This document shows, piece after piece, positions 21,459-31,961 of a DNA stretch of 64,000 bases (position 1 is the stretch's first letter; each line of letters begins with the position of its first letter). The notes below the pieces were generated by a model. That model made no database searches. It saw only the letters and a list, made by a program, of their open reading frames with translations, and was not told the DNA's origin. Source of the DNA: Humulus lupulus (lineage: Eukaryota; Streptophyta; Magnoliopsida; Rosales; Cannabaceae); contig NC_084802.1 of NCBI RefSeq assembly GCF_963169125.1, positions 20,181,107 through 20,245,106 of the forward strand. The letters are read 5' to 3'. The position numbers and the translations under genes are program-made.

Positions 21459-22760
21459 CTATTCCTCTATAACAGGCTGCTCCCCTTCTTCACTTCTTCC
21501 TCCATTCGGCTGATGGGTGAACTCTACTATAAAGTCTGTCAACACCTGTCCATTGATGGAAGCTCTTGGGGTATACACAATATCAAATTGACTCAACTCG
21601 ATCGACCATTTCATCAGCCTCCCTGAGGTCTCAGGTTTATGCAAGACCTGCCTCAAGGGACTATCTGTCAGGACTTCAATCGCGTGTGCATGGAAGTAGG
21701 GCCTCAACTTCCTCGAGGCCACCACTAATGCATAGGCCAACTTTTCAATCTCTGGGTAACGGTTCTCCGCGTCCACCAAACGCTTGCTGATATAGTACAC
21801 GGGTTGTTGCTGCTTCTTCTCCCCTTTAACCAAGGCTGCGCTTATGGCATGCTTAGACACTGCCAAGTACAGGTATAGCCTCTCGACCTTCTCAGGTTTC
21901 GCCAACAGGGGTGGCTTCCCCAAGTGCTCCTTCAGCTTGACAAATGCCTCTTCGCATTTTTCATCCCAAGCGAACTTTTTGCTCCCTTTGAGGATGTCAA
22001 AGAAGGAGAGGCACTTATCGATGGACCTTGAAATAAATCTATTAAGGGCCGCCACCCTTCCCGTTAAGCATTGCACTTCCTTCTTGTTCTTTGGCGGGCT
22101 CATATCTATTAGGGCCTTTATCTTATCAGGATTGGCCTCAATGCCTCTGGAATTGACCATGAAGCCCAAGAATTTTCCTGAGGATACACCGAAGGTGCAC
22201 TTGACGGGATTCAACTTCATTCGGTATTTCCTAAGTGTGTCGAACATTTCACCAAGGTCCTTGTTGAGCTCTGTTGCATTCTTGGTCTTCACTAACATAT
22301 CATCCACATACACCTCCATGTTCCTCCCTATCTGGTTAGCGAACATCTTATTCACCAACCTCTGATAAGTGGCACCCGCGTTCTTCAACCCGAAGGGCAT
22401 CGCCTTGTAACAGTAGAGCCCTTTATCTGTAATGAATGATGTGTGCTCTTCATCTGCTGGGTTCATTGGGATCTGGTTGTACCCCGAGTAGGCGTTCATG
22501 AAACTCAGTAATTCATGTCCTGCCGTCGCATCTACTAGCTGATCTATCCTTGGAAGTGGGAAGCTGTCCTTAGGAAAAGCTTTATTCAGGTTCGAGAAAT
22601 CGACGCAAGTCCTCCATTTCCCATTTGGCTTTGGCACGAGTACTGGGTTCGACACCCACACAGGGTAAAAAGACTCACGGATGAACTCGTTGGCCTTCAG
22701 CTTGTCAACCTCCTCCTTTAATGCTGCGTACCTTTCTGGGTCTAACACCCGCCTCTTCTA
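21459..22760 (-). pseudogene. Reverse transcriptase-RNase H of the inner Tat element
   Basis: Long frame with all main RT blocks: PVLVPKPNGKWRTCVDFSNL, LPRIDQLVDATAGHELLSFM, PFGLKNAGATYQRLVN and catalytic YVDDM. FLGFMVNSRGIEANPDKI and the RNase H region (YISKRLVDAE) follow. One change is visible: FMNAYSGYNQ where the usual first catalytic Asp motif is F-D-AYSGYNQ, so a catalytic Asp is replaced by Asn. The frame is closed upstream by TAG at 22758-22760 (likely from CAG) and downstream by TAG at 21459-21461. A one-base deletion near 22798 shifts it from the protease frame. Confidence 0.9.
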
Positions 22761-22789
22761 CCTAACGGGCCTCGCTTCTGGGGAGATAT

Positions 22790-23614
22790 TCAAATGGTGC
22801 ACATCACACCGGGGTCTATACCCACCATATCCTCATGACTCCATGCGAATACGTCTAGATTATCCTTCAAAAACCTTATCAACTCCTCCTTCACGTCATT
22901 TTGCAGGCTTTTCCCTATCTTCAATTTTCTTAACGGTTCCTCCGTCAATGTAACCTCCTCTACTTCCTCCACTGGTTCTGCTCTTGACTCCTCCACGACT
23001 CGAGGGTCCAGCTCCTGCGGACCCCCTGCGGGCACACGTAGCTCCTCATGTATCACCATAGCCATTGGTTCCCGCGGTTTCACAAGCGCACGGAGTGAGG
23101 TATTGTAGCACTCCCTTGCCTCTTTCTGTTCTCCCTTCATACTAGCGACCCCTCCTAGGGTTGGGAACTTAACAACCAGGTGATATATTGAAGTTATGGC
23201 TTTCAATTCTCTTAGGGATGGTCTCCCCAATACCGCATTGAAAGCTGATGCACAATCTACTACGAAAAAGTTAGCCATGACTGTAGTCTACCGGGGTTGC
23301 TCCCCCATGGTGAGTGCCAATTTGATCATCCCTAGGGGTTGCACTGAGTCCCCCGTGAATCCGTATAGGGATGATTGGCAGGGCTTCAGATGACAAATGC
23401 CCAGTCCCATCTTTTCCAAGGCAGGGCGATATAGGATGTCCACCGAGCTCCCGTTGTCCACTAGGACTCGATGCACGCGCATATTTTCCAACTGAATTGT
23501 CAACACCAGCGGATCATTGTGGGGAAAGTGTACCCCCCGCACATCCTCCTCAGTGAATGTTATCGAGTCATTTTCCCCCTTGATACTTTTCGGGGGTTGC
23601 TGTTCCAAACTCAT
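22790..23614 (-). pseudogene. Aspartic protease and linker of the inner Tat element
   Basis: Same frame as gag. The protease active site reads LVDNGSSVDIL, the D-N-G form seen in Tat elements in place of D-S/T-G. After it come ALEKMGLG, and FNAVLGRPSLRELKA as the C-terminal flap-side motif. A single TAG (23285-23287) splits it between GEQPR and TTVMANFF; the ancestral codon is likely CAG. An acidic linker leads to RT, with a frameshift near 22798. The protease would cleave the gag-pol polyprotein. Confidence 0.85.
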
Positions 23615-24061
23615 GACGCAGGGGGGCGGACTTTGCCGAGCCTCTCTTGGTAATCTATCTCGCCCCTTCCGAGAGTCCCCCCCAAATCCTGGACCTCCGA
23701 AAACGGTTTGGACCTCCCCCTGTATTTCTGGGGCTCACCCTTGTGTCTGGGGTGCCGCAGGCTTGTCCTCTGGCTTTGGCCTTTCTCTCCTGACATAACG
23801 GCCTAGGTGTCCCCTGCGGATAAGCTCCGCAATTTCTTCCTTCAAATGGATTCACTCTGCCGTGGTGCGACCGATATCCTTGTGGTACTGGCAGTATCTA
23901 CTGGGGTCCCTTTTGGACCCATCCTTTCTCATTGGTGGGGGCTTTTTGAAAGGAACTCGATCTTTGTTGGTGTGGTAAATATGCCCCATGGTATCTGTGA
24001 GGTTCGTATAGTAAGTATAAGCCGCTTGCCTATGATCATTCCCTCGTTTGGTTTTCCTCTG
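23615..24061 (-). pseudogene. gag-protease junction of the inner Tat element
   Basis: Same frame as gag and protease but interrupted: TAG at 24059-24061 ends the gag frame, and a TGA follows near 23846. Between them the text reads through a conserved-looking segment with SRYCQYHKDIG and LKEEIAELIRRGHLGRYV, typical of the C-terminal part of Tat gag. So gag and protease were one continuous polyprotein. Confidence 0.7.
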
Positions 24062-25579
24062 CTAGTCATCTCTTGACCCATCGTACGTCCTTTTCTTCTT
24101 TGTTACATTCGACCTGTCGTTAGCTGGGGGCTTCGCGTGGGGCTCCTCCTTTCCTGCCTTTAAGTTTGCATGGCCATCCTCCACACGGATGTACTTCTGC
24201 GCTCTCTTGTAGAAGTCATCTAAGTCGGTGACTTCCCTCTTCAACATGTTGTCCCACAACTTGCTTCCTGGGAGCACTCCGGCTGTAATGACCACTGTTA
24301 ACTCTCGGCGAGTTAGGCTCCCCACTTTTGCGGCCTCCATATTGAACCGGTGGATGTAGCACTTTAGGCTCTCATTCTCCCCTTGCTTCACGTTGGCCAG
24401 GCTGGTACCTGGCATCGTGTAATCCCGCACGACATGGTGCTGTTGGAGGAATTCGTCAGAAAACTGCTGCCAGGACCTGATGGACCCCGACCTTAATCTT
24501 TTGAACCATTTGTAGGCGGGTCCTTTCAAAGTGACAGCGAAGCAGTGGCATCTGACACCGCTTCCAATCCCTCTCAGTTTCATCAGATCGTTAAACTCAT
24601 CCAGGTGGTACTTTGGATCCGTGTTCCCTTCGTAGGAGGTCATATTGGGTTCCTTAAAGTTGGCAGGGAGCCGGATGGCCTGAATCTCCCTCACAAAGGG
24701 CGACTCATGGTCGAATTCTTCCTCACAGACCTGGCCGCCTGATGCGGTAACGATCTTGCTTCGCAAGCTCCTCATTTCCGTGTCCAGGTCCTGCCTCCTC
24801 TTGCTTAGAGAGTCCCTCAAAGCGGACGGGCTAAGATTCACCTTTCTCTTGCCCTCTCGAGGCGCCATAGGGGGCGTGGTCCCTTTGCCCGCCCTCTTTT
24901 TATTGAGCTCCTCCCTTAAATCCGAGGGTGCTCTTTTAGAGGTGACCTCGTCCTCGTTGCGAGGGGCAGCATTGGTCCTTGGTGCTGGTTTCTGGGCCTG
25001 CTTAGGTGGTTTAGGGTGCTCGCGTTGCTTTGCTCGGGGGGTGTTACTGGTAGAGTGTCGGGTTCTCCCATCATCTACTGGTACGGTGGTTTCCACCCTC
25101 TCCCAGCCTTTCTCCTTCCTCTTTGGCAAGGTCACGCTCGATTTACCCTGCAACAGGCCATTCAGGACCTCTTGCATGTTCTCCAAGGTGGTCTCCAACC
25201 TTTGGTTCTTACGGTGGAGCTCACGTATTTCCTCTTCGTAGAATCGAGATTTCGAACTCGAGCTCATAGAATGGACCCGGGGATGCTTATCATGCCTACG
25301 GGTAGAGGGGCCCGGGTCCTGCCGGCCGGAGTTCGGTACCTGTGGTGGTTTTGGGAGAGGGAACTCATTAGCATTTCCCGATGGTGCTCTTGGAGGACTT
25401 TCTCCAGGTGGAGCGGCTGGTGACGAGGCCACTCTATCACCTCCGTGAACCTCAGGGTCCTTCGAGGGCTCCACGTCTCTAGGTGGAGGAGCGTCCTTCA
25501 TGGAGGCCTTCAGCTGGACTCCATTCAGGTGAACCTCTACCTCTCGTGGCTCCCTGAGCCGCTTCGAACGTCTTAGCAT
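24062..25579 (-). CDS. gag of the inner Tat element, main open part
   Basis: 505 codons starting at a true ATG 67 bases inside the LTR boundary. The N-terminus is basic (MLRRSKRLREPREVEVH). A proline-rich disordered stretch, a coiled segment (EEIRELHRKNQRLETTLENM) and a basic linker follow. The gag core comes last (about residues 315-460: FVREIQAIRLPANFKEPNM, YKWFKRLRSGSIRSWQQF, ANVKQGENESLKCYIHRF). It is the best-preserved reading frame of the element, open up to TAG at 24059-24061, which lies inside the ancestral polyprotein. It would form the particle shell. A protein lacking its C-terminal part could still be made. Confidence 0.85.
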   Translation of the reverse strand: MLRRSKRLREPREVEVHLNGVQLKASMKDAPPPRDVEPSKDPEVHGGDRVASSPAAPPGESPPRAPSGNANEFPLPKPPQVPNSGRQDPGPSTRRHDKHPRVHSMSSSSKSRFYEEEIRELHRKNQRLETTLENMQEVLNGLLQGKSSVTLPKRKEKGWERVETTVPVDDGRTRHSTSNTPRAKQREHPKPPKQAQKPAPRTNAAPRNEDEVTSKRAPSDLREELNKKRAGKGTTPPMAPREGKRKVNLSPSALRDSLSKRRQDLDTEMRSLRSKIVTASGGQVCEEEFDHESPFVREIQAIRLPANFKEPNMTSYEGNTDPKYHLDEFNDLMKLRGIGSGVRCHCFAVTLKGPAYKWFKRLRSGSIRSWQQFSDEFLQQHHVVRDYTMPGTSLANVKQGENESLKCYIHRFNMEAAKVGSLTRRELTVVITAGVLPGSKLWDNMLKREVTDLDDFYKRAQKYIRVEDGHANLKAGKEEPHAKPPANDRSNVTKKKRTYDGSRDD

Positions 25580-25626
25580 CTCTTCTCGTCGGAAAAAATG
25601 GTATAACAGTAGCTTGGAACTAACGT

Positions 25627-25646
25627 TCCCACAGACGGCGCCAAAC
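25627..25646 (-). promoter_or_regulatory. Primer binding region of the inner Tat element
   Basis: GTTTGGCGCCGTCTGTGGGA on the minus strand directly after the LTR, identical to that of the surrounding Tat element at 29131-29151. Shared primer sites fit the idea that one could use the machinery of the other. Confidence 0.7.
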
Positions 25647-27223
25647 TATTGATGGTGAGAACTCGTAAACTAAGTTGAGTTGGAAAAAACTATCAAGTAA
25701 AGATAGCCAATGAAAAAGCTGTAGAAATTTAAGTAATAACTCAAGAAAAATGACAGAACAACAATGGAGAAATCAATCTTTCATTCACTCTCAAGTACTT
25801 GCTATAGTAAATTTTCCAACCCCCTTTCATGTGGAGTTAGATTTATTTTATAGTAAGATCTAATGGCCCTGGGTACATGGTGGTCCAGGAGACCAAGTGG
25901 TACATGAGTACTTTGTCAGGATTGTGGTTCCAGAGGTTGTGGTCGTGCATCCAGTACAGGGGCAGGCGTCAGGAAGATGTCTCCACTACTTGTTCGTACC
26001 CATGTCAGAGGAGTGGTGGCAGACGTAGTGGTGCAGGTGGTAGTGGTGTCGACTCTGACTCCTGGCCGTAGACGTATGGACCATAACTCCTATCCCTGCA
26101 TTCCCACTCCCCCACTGGTATGGGTGTTCGTATTTCGACATACAAGGTCTTAAGGGCCGTACCCAGTATGAGATCGTACAGGTACGTTCCGTTCAACTCA
26201 TACCCGGCCCCCTAAGCATTGGGGTCCCAAGGTATAGGGAACGGGACACTTGGCGCGCGTAAAGGTGGTGGCGTGAGGCGAGGCTCTCGGGTCCTTGACA
26301 CGAGATGCCTGAAGCACCCCGAGGTCACCTGCGTGCATATGTGATAGGCATGGGGCCTTGACAGACGGGTGCGAGGTGAGATGACTTCCTCGTGAGCCCC
26401 TTGGTGGCGAGGCTCCTTTGACGAGTGGCCTCATTCGCGTGGCCACCTGGTGGTTCGGACATGGCTGCGCGAGGCCGAGGGCTCGCTGGGGCGCGAGGCC
26501 ACCTGGTGCCGCAGGCGCGGCTGCGCGAGGCCGAGGGCCCACTGGGGCATGAGGCCACCTGGTGCCGCGGGCGTGGCTGCGCGAGGCCGAGGGCCCGCTG
26601 GGGCGCGAGGCCACCTGGTGCCGCGGGCGCAGCTGCGCGAGGCCGAGGGCCTGCTGGGGCGCGATGCCACCTGGTACCCCGGGCGCGGCTGCGCGAGGCC
26701 GAGGGCCTGCTGGGGCGCGAGGCCACCTGGTGCTGCGGTCGCGGCTGCGCGAGGCCGAGGGCCTTTTGGGGCGAGAGGCCACCTGTTGCCGCGAGCGCAA
26801 CTGCGTGATGCCGAGGGCCCGCTGGGATGCGAGGCCACCTGGTGCCGCGGGCGTGGCTGCGTGAGGCCGAGGGCCCACTGGGGCGCGAGGCCACTTGGTG
26901 CCGCGGGCGTGGCTGCGCGAGGCCGAGGCCCTGCTGGGGTGCGAGGCCACCTGGTGCCGCGGGCGCGGCTGAGCGAGGCCGAGGGCCTGCTGGGGTGTGA
27001 GGCCACTTGGTGCCGCGGGCACGGCTACGTGAGGCCGAGGGCTTGCTGGGGCGCGAGCCTGGGTGCGCGAGATTATCTTGCTGGGCACGGTTCTAAGCAT
27101 GCGAGGCCATTGCGAGAGGGTTGTGGCTCGAGCGTCTTGTGGCTCACGCATGCATTTTGGCCTTTAAGGGACCTTAGCGCACGTCTTGGTTCTTTTATGG
27201 GCATGGAATATTGAGCGTCCACA
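25647..27223 (-). repeat. Right (5') LTR of the inner Tat element
   Basis: About 1577 bp. It starts TATTGATGG where the left LTR has TGTTGACGG, and ends GCGTCCACA. Its first 450 bp match the left LTR. A minus-strand TATAAAA is at 25846-25852. A long GC-rich tandem array fills 26455-27060. Long open frames over the array are repeat artefacts. Confidence 0.88.
26455..27060. repeat. 56-bp GC-rich tandem array in the inner Tat LTR
   Basis: About 10-11 units with landmarks GCGAGGCCACCTGGTGCCGC, GGCGCGGCTGCGCGAGGCC and GAGGGCCCGCTGGGG. The spacing between GAGGCCACC marks is 56 bp (26495, 26551, 26607). Units differ by a few substitutions. It is very rich in CpG and CHG sites, so a likely methylation target. 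It gives several overlapping Ala/Arg/Pro-rich frames up to 317 codons on both strands, which are not supported as genes. Confidence 0.9.
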
Positions 27224-27309
27224 GATATGTTGACCCTTTAGGTTCTCGCTATCCTTTTATATATTTTTGCGCGCGCTTATTATTTTGTTGCGAGAAGCGT
27301 CCTTCTCGT

Positions 27310-27525
27310 CATTAGGCATAGTACTATTTTTGCAAGCGTCTTCTTTGAGACCCTTTTTGCAAGCGTCTTCGTTGAGACCCTTTTTTGGCAAGCGCCTTTT
27401 TTGAGACCCTTTTTGCAAGCATCTACTTTGAGACCCTTTTTGTGAGCGTCCACGTTGAGACCCTTTTTGCAAGCGTCTACTTTGAGACCCTTTTTGCAAG
27501 CGTCTACTTTGAGACCCTTTTACGA
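27310..27525. repeat. 27-30 bp tandem array in the Tat 3' internal region
   Basis: About eight units reading GCAAGCGTCTACTTTGAGAC plus CCTTTTT, with small variants. It lies between gag and the inner element's insertion point. The inner element has a related but unexpanded stretch near 19070-19100. No function assigned. Confidence 0.75.
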
Positions 27526-27625
27526 TTTTTGAGGTGATATCCCATCGTGTCGGGACTTTTATGGCTAGATGGTCCTCGTCCAATTTTAAACTTGGTCAGC
27601 AACCCCTCTAGCATGACATCCCCTT

Positions 27626-29083
27626 CTATATGGACTCTTCAGATGTATCGGTAGTAGGGCGACTAGAGGAAGGTTCGCTTTCTTCAACATGCGAGTCCTT
27701 ATGGCCCTCTTCCACCCGTATGTAATTCAGTGCTCTTTCAAAGAAATCATCTAAATTTGAAACTTCTTTATTGAGCATGCTACCCCATAACTTGCTTCCT
27801 GGACAAACTCCGGTTGTAATAGCCATCTTGATGTCCACTTTGGTTAAACTCCCCACCTTTGTGAACATATGGATATAGTTCTTCAGACTTTCATTTTCGC
27901 CTTGCTTTATGTTAGCGAGGCTGGTAATTGGCATAACGTAATCACAGACCGCATGGTGCTGCTGAAGAAATTCACCAGAGAATTGCTGCCAAAATTTGAT
28001 TCTTCCTGGCCTTAACCTTTTGAACCACTTGTATACAACACCTTTAAGTGTAACAACAAAGAAATGACATTTCGCTCTATTGTTGACCCCTCTTAACCTC
28101 ATCAAGTTATTGGAGTAATCTAAGTGATACTTTGGGTCCGTAGTACCCTCGTATGGAGTCATGTGAGGCTCTCTAAGGTTGGCGGGGATTTGCTCAGCCT
28201 GGATCTCCCTTGTGAAGGGCAAATCATGGTCAAATTCTTCATCATCTCTGTGCCCCCCAGGTGGGGTGATAATCTTGCCATGAGGGTGCTACATTTTGAT
28301 GTCTAGTTCCCTCCTTTTTTTGCATAAGGAGTCTTGCGGGTTCTCAGGCTGATCCCTTGCCTTGGTTGTGTTCCTTGGGGGAGCTGCGGGGGGTGCGTTT
28401 CTTACTTCTGACCTCTTCCCATGGAGCCCTTCTCTTAGGCCAGGGAGCACCTCTTTTGAGGTGACATCTGCTTCGTTCTTACGACCATCGTCTTTCCTCC
28501 GCCTTTGCTCCCGGGGGCATTTCGTCGGCCTAGGTCCCTCATGGTACTTTGTTTTGGGAGTTTTACTGCTGGAGAGTCGGGTTCTCCCATAGTCTGCGGG
28601 GACAATATTTTCCCCTTTTTCACGCTCCTTCTCTTTATGCTTAGGAAGGGGTATGCTCGACTTTCCTTGCAGGAGGTCGTTTAAGACTTCCTGCATGTCC
28701 TCTATCGTGGTTTCTAGCCTTCGAGTCTTCTTATGAAACTCGCGAATCTCATCCTTGTTGAAGCGAGCCCTTGAGCCGGAACTTACCGAGTATACTCGGG
28801 GACTCTTGCCTGGCCTGTGCGTCGAGGGACCCGGGTCCTGGTAGCCTGAGCATGGTGCCATCGAGGACTGGGGATGTGGGCACTCTGGCGGCTTTGAGTA
28901 ACCTCCGTCGGCCTGGACAGCCGGGGATGAGGCTTCTTTCTCCTCCCCTAGGGGAGGACATTCCTCTAGCCTATCTCCATGCCCAGGCGGAGGAGGGTCT
29001 TTCTTGGAAGCCCTCATTCGTTCTCTGTTCAGGTGAACCTCAATGTCTTGTAGCTGTCGCAAGCGTTGTGAACGCCTTGGTAT
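27626..29083 (-). pseudogene. gag of the pol-less Tat element, one stop and lost start
   Basis: The frame runs from just inside the right LTR. A basic N-terminal region (PRRSQRLRQLQDIEVHLNRE) leads to a charged coiled segment and then the retrotransposon gag core (about 28222-27700: WFKRLRPGRIKFWQQF, then ANIKQGENESLKNYI). It is collinear with the inner element's gag at 24062-25579. That gag starts with ATG; here the same codon is ATA (29081-29083). A single in-frame TAG at 28286-28288 splits the protein. No zinc knuckle or protease follows. Gag would form the virus-like particle. Here it would need read-through and an upstream start, so function is doubtful. Confidence 0.85.
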
Positions 29084-29130
29084 CTCTCTTTTCTGGAAGT
29101 GATGAAAGAACGTTGGCTTGATGCTTGTTC

Positions 29131-29151
29131 TTCCCACAGACGGCGCCAAAC
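29131..29151 (-). promoter_or_regulatory. Primer binding region of the pol-less Tat element
   Basis: On the minus strand the LTR is followed by GTTTGGCGCCGTCTGTGGGA. The TGGCGCCG core is typical of Tat and Athila elements (tRNA-Asp-type in Athila; exact tRNA not determined here). The inner Tat element has the same sequence at 25627-25646. Confidence 0.7.
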
Positions 29152-30519
29152 TGTTGACGGTGAAATCTCGTCAATGATATAAGGTTAGAAAACTAAGACT
29201 GTATTGCCAAAGGTATCTTAGAAGAAGATGGAGACAACTTGAAAGAGTAAATATGCAGAACTACTATGGAGTCAAAATTGTATATTACTTCACAGCCTTA
29301 GCATACAATCAATTTTCCAACCCCTTTTCTGGAGGGGTGATGTTCTATTTATACTGGAGCTCTAATGACTCCCCATACATTATGGTCCCAGGGGACAAGA
29401 TTGTACATAGTTACATTGTCAGGGTAGTGGCACAGGTCGTGGTGGAGCAGAAGGTTATGGTGTCGGCCTGGTACATATTCAGAGGTATGCATGTAGTGCT
29501 TCCACTCTCTGTACAAACCCGTACCTCCACTACTTGTAGGACACAGATGTCAGAGTCATGCATTTGCCCTTTTTCAGGGTGGTACATCCCGTGCTTGTAC
29601 ATTCATCTCATGCCCAGTGGTCCCGATTACCTAAATATCTTCTCTAGGTTTCTTCATATTTTAGCAAGTGTCGAACCATACTTCTTTTATCCCGACCCTA
29701 TTTCCATGTATGAGACCTTGAAATAGGCATGTACAAGGCTAGGGGATGGGTCTCCCAAGGCGAGACCCTTGGTGCCCAGGCAAGTACCCATGCATGACTT
29801 GGGCATTCACGAGGCTCGGGGATGGGTCTCACAAGGCGAGACCCTTGAATCCTAGGCGAGTGCCCATGTGTGACTTGGGCATTCACGAGGCTCGGGGATG
29901 GGTCTCACAAGGCGAGACCCTTGGAGCCTAGGCGAGTACCCATGTATGACTTGGGCACTCACGAGGCTCAGGGATGGGTCTCCCAAGGCGAGACCCTTGG
30001 AGCCTAGACGAGAACCCATGTGTGACTTGGGCACTCGCGAGGGTCGGGGATGGGTCTCACCAGGCGAGACCCTTGGTGCCTAGGCGGGTGCTGACACGGG
30101 ACGGCTGCATACGTATGGTGGGCAGGCTCGCATAGCGAGGCCCTAGGGGTCTTGGCAGGCGCGTGCACACGATGGGCAGCCTCGCATAGCGAGGCACTTG
30201 GGTCCTTGGCAGACACGCGCGCATGGTTGGCATCCTCGTATAGCGAGGCACTTGGGTCCTTGGCAGACGCGCGCGCATGGTGGGCAGCCTTGCCTAGCGA
30301 GGCACTTGGGTCCTTGGCAGACGCGCGCGCATGGTGGGCAGCCTCGCATAGTGAGGCACTTGGGTCTTTTTGGGAACCTTCGCTAAGGCCTCCTATGAGA
30401 CATGGGTCTTGTGTGGGGCAAGACTTCAGGTTGCTTGGTTTGCCCGAGGCTAATGAGGGTAACCGTCACTTTTTCTCTTGAAAGTTGACTATGGCTCTAG
30501 TCAATTTTTGGCATTCACA
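29152..30519 (-). repeat. 5' LTR (right) of the pol-less Tat element
   Basis: 1368 bp, with the same ends as 13713-15134. Minus-strand TATAAATA is at 29346-29353, about 195 bp from the LTR's 3' end, so most of the LTR is U3. It holds the 76-bp array and five 54-bp units. The primer site abuts it at 29131-29151. Confidence 0.9.
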
Positions 30520-30948
30520 GATAGCTTCACGTAGGGAATGGTAACTATTTCTGTAGTTATGTGTTTAACTGCTTAAATAGAATGTAAATGCTTTACCTGC
30601 ACATCGTATTAGGGAGCATGAGATTCTGATAGAGCCTGGTTCTTGCCCATTAATGTGATTATATGATTACATGCTCCGTGAATATATATATATAAATATA
30701 AATATGATGATATGATTACATGCTTCGTGATTATATAAATGTGATATTTTCATGCTAGAGCTGGAGGCATGGTGTGAATGTTGTAAGAGCAGGGGTTGTG
30801 AATGATGTATGAATGCCATGGGTATTTTTTTAGCACTATAGTGGTTTGTCATTGTAGTGTGGTAAGATTGTTCTCGTGGGGGAAAGCTCTTGATATGCTC
30901 ATCATGTTTAATGGGTCAAGTTATTGACTGCAGATTCAATCAGCAGGT

Positions 30949-31961
30949 ATGTATCCAAGGCAGATAATGAGGCCTGATGGTGGTTATACTAAGACTGGGA
31001 GTTTCAGCCAGGGGTTGAGTTCTTCATCTGCCCCTTAGAATTTCCAGCAAATGTTTGTAGATGTGCAATTAAGATTGCAGAGGCAAGAGGAAGAGATGAA
31101 GTGTTTGAAGCAACAGCGGAGTCTGTCGAGGAGCACTTCTTCCTTTGCTATGTCAGGAGTGGCACCAGTTTTGGCTCAGCCTAGAGTTGAGAGTAGATGG
31201 GAATTTCTTTGTGGAAGATTCCAGGAGTATTACCCTCTAATATTTGAGGGAGGCCTAGATCCATTTAGAGCGGAGCAATGGATGGGCATGATCAATTCCA
31301 TTCTTGACAATATGGGGCTGGTGGGTCACGATAGGGTGATCTATGCTACTTATGTGCTGTGGGATGATACCCAGACGTGGTGGGAAGTAGTATCCCAGAC
31401 ACGAGACACAACTGTGATGGACTGGAAAGAATTTAGGCAGCTATTCAGTGAAAGGTATTACTGTGATATGACTAAGACTGCTAAGATGAATAAGTTTATG
31501 AACCTGGTTCAGAGGAATGCAACAATAACCGAGTATGTTAATAGATTTGATGGGTTGGCCAAGTTGCTTTTGATATGATACCCACAGATGTAGCTCAGAA
31601 GGAAAAGTTTATCCAATGATTGAATTCTAGGATAGCTCAGGGCATTAGAGTTGCCCCAGTGTATGAAACCTCCACCTACGCTCAGGTGGTAGGGAAGGCT
31701 CTTACTGTTGAGAGCATAAGAAATGAGAAGAAGAGTGCCAGAGAGCACAGAGCTCAGGCAGTGTCACCTCCATTTATTGGAGCAAGTAAGAAAAAGAGCT
31801 AGATGACTTATCCAAAATGCACTCAGTGTAAGAGACATCATCTGGGAGAATGCCGAGCAAAGGCATGTTACTTATGTGGAATGGTTGGGCATTTCATGAG
31901 GGATTTCCCAAGACAAGGAGCAGATGAGCAAAAGGGGATGGACAACTTGACCCTAGCTTGA
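30949..31961 (+). pseudogene. gag of the Ty3 element, several lesions
   Basis: ATG at 30949 is in frame with the open part from 31051 but a TAG (31036-31038) intervenes. The gag core reads GGLDPFRAEQWMGMI, WWEVVSQT and WKEFRQLFSERYY. After a frameshift near 31580 it resumes as NSRIAQGIRVAPVYE. A TAG at 31800-31802 stands where the sister copy at 63327-64000 has TGG. The zinc knuckle CYLCGMVGHFMRD has lost its last Cys (Phe). A TGA at 31959-31961 stands where the paralogous fragment at 53091 has CGA. Dead copy; lineage probably Tekay/Del-like. Confidence 0.85.

Larger units (their letters stand above)
15324..27223 (-). mobile_element. Tat-lineage Ty3/gypsy retrotransposon (inner), near full length, with antisense gene
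   Basis: Perfect target duplication GATAT (15319-15323 and 27224-27228). Minus-strand order is LTR (27223-25647), primer site, gag, protease, RT-RNase H, second RNase H, integrase, long 3' region, LTR (left, truncated). The 3' region carries a spliced gene on the opposite strand, as known for several Tat-lineage elements. The left LTR lost its repeat array and end, together with the polypurine tract. This copy also has at least five stops and two frameshifts in gag-pol, so it cannot move on its own. It inserted into the 3' region of a related Tat element. Confidence 0.92.
13713..30519 (-). mobile_element. Tat-lineage LTR element lacking pol (TR-GAG-like), split by a second Tat element
   Basis: The LTRs are 13713-15134 and 29152-30519, with a perfect target duplication GATAG (13708-13712 and 30520-30524). 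The primer site and gag lie next to the right LTR on the minus strand. The polypurine tract (complement of CTTGCCCCCCAGTC, 15135-15148) lies next to the left LTR. Between gag and the 3' region no RT, RNase H or integrase is present. Only 27224-29151 and 15135-15318 are its own internal DNA. This is the plan of pol-less TR-GAG elements that depend on proteins in trans. By eye the LTRs differ at about 16 of the first 590 positions, a fairly young insertion. Confidence 0.88.

Noticed and set aside
26198..27214. Long Ala/Arg/Pro-rich open frames (up to 317 codons) on both strands
   Set aside because: They lie on the GC-rich 56-bp tandem array, where stop codons are rare by composition; many frames are open at once and the proteins are only repeats.
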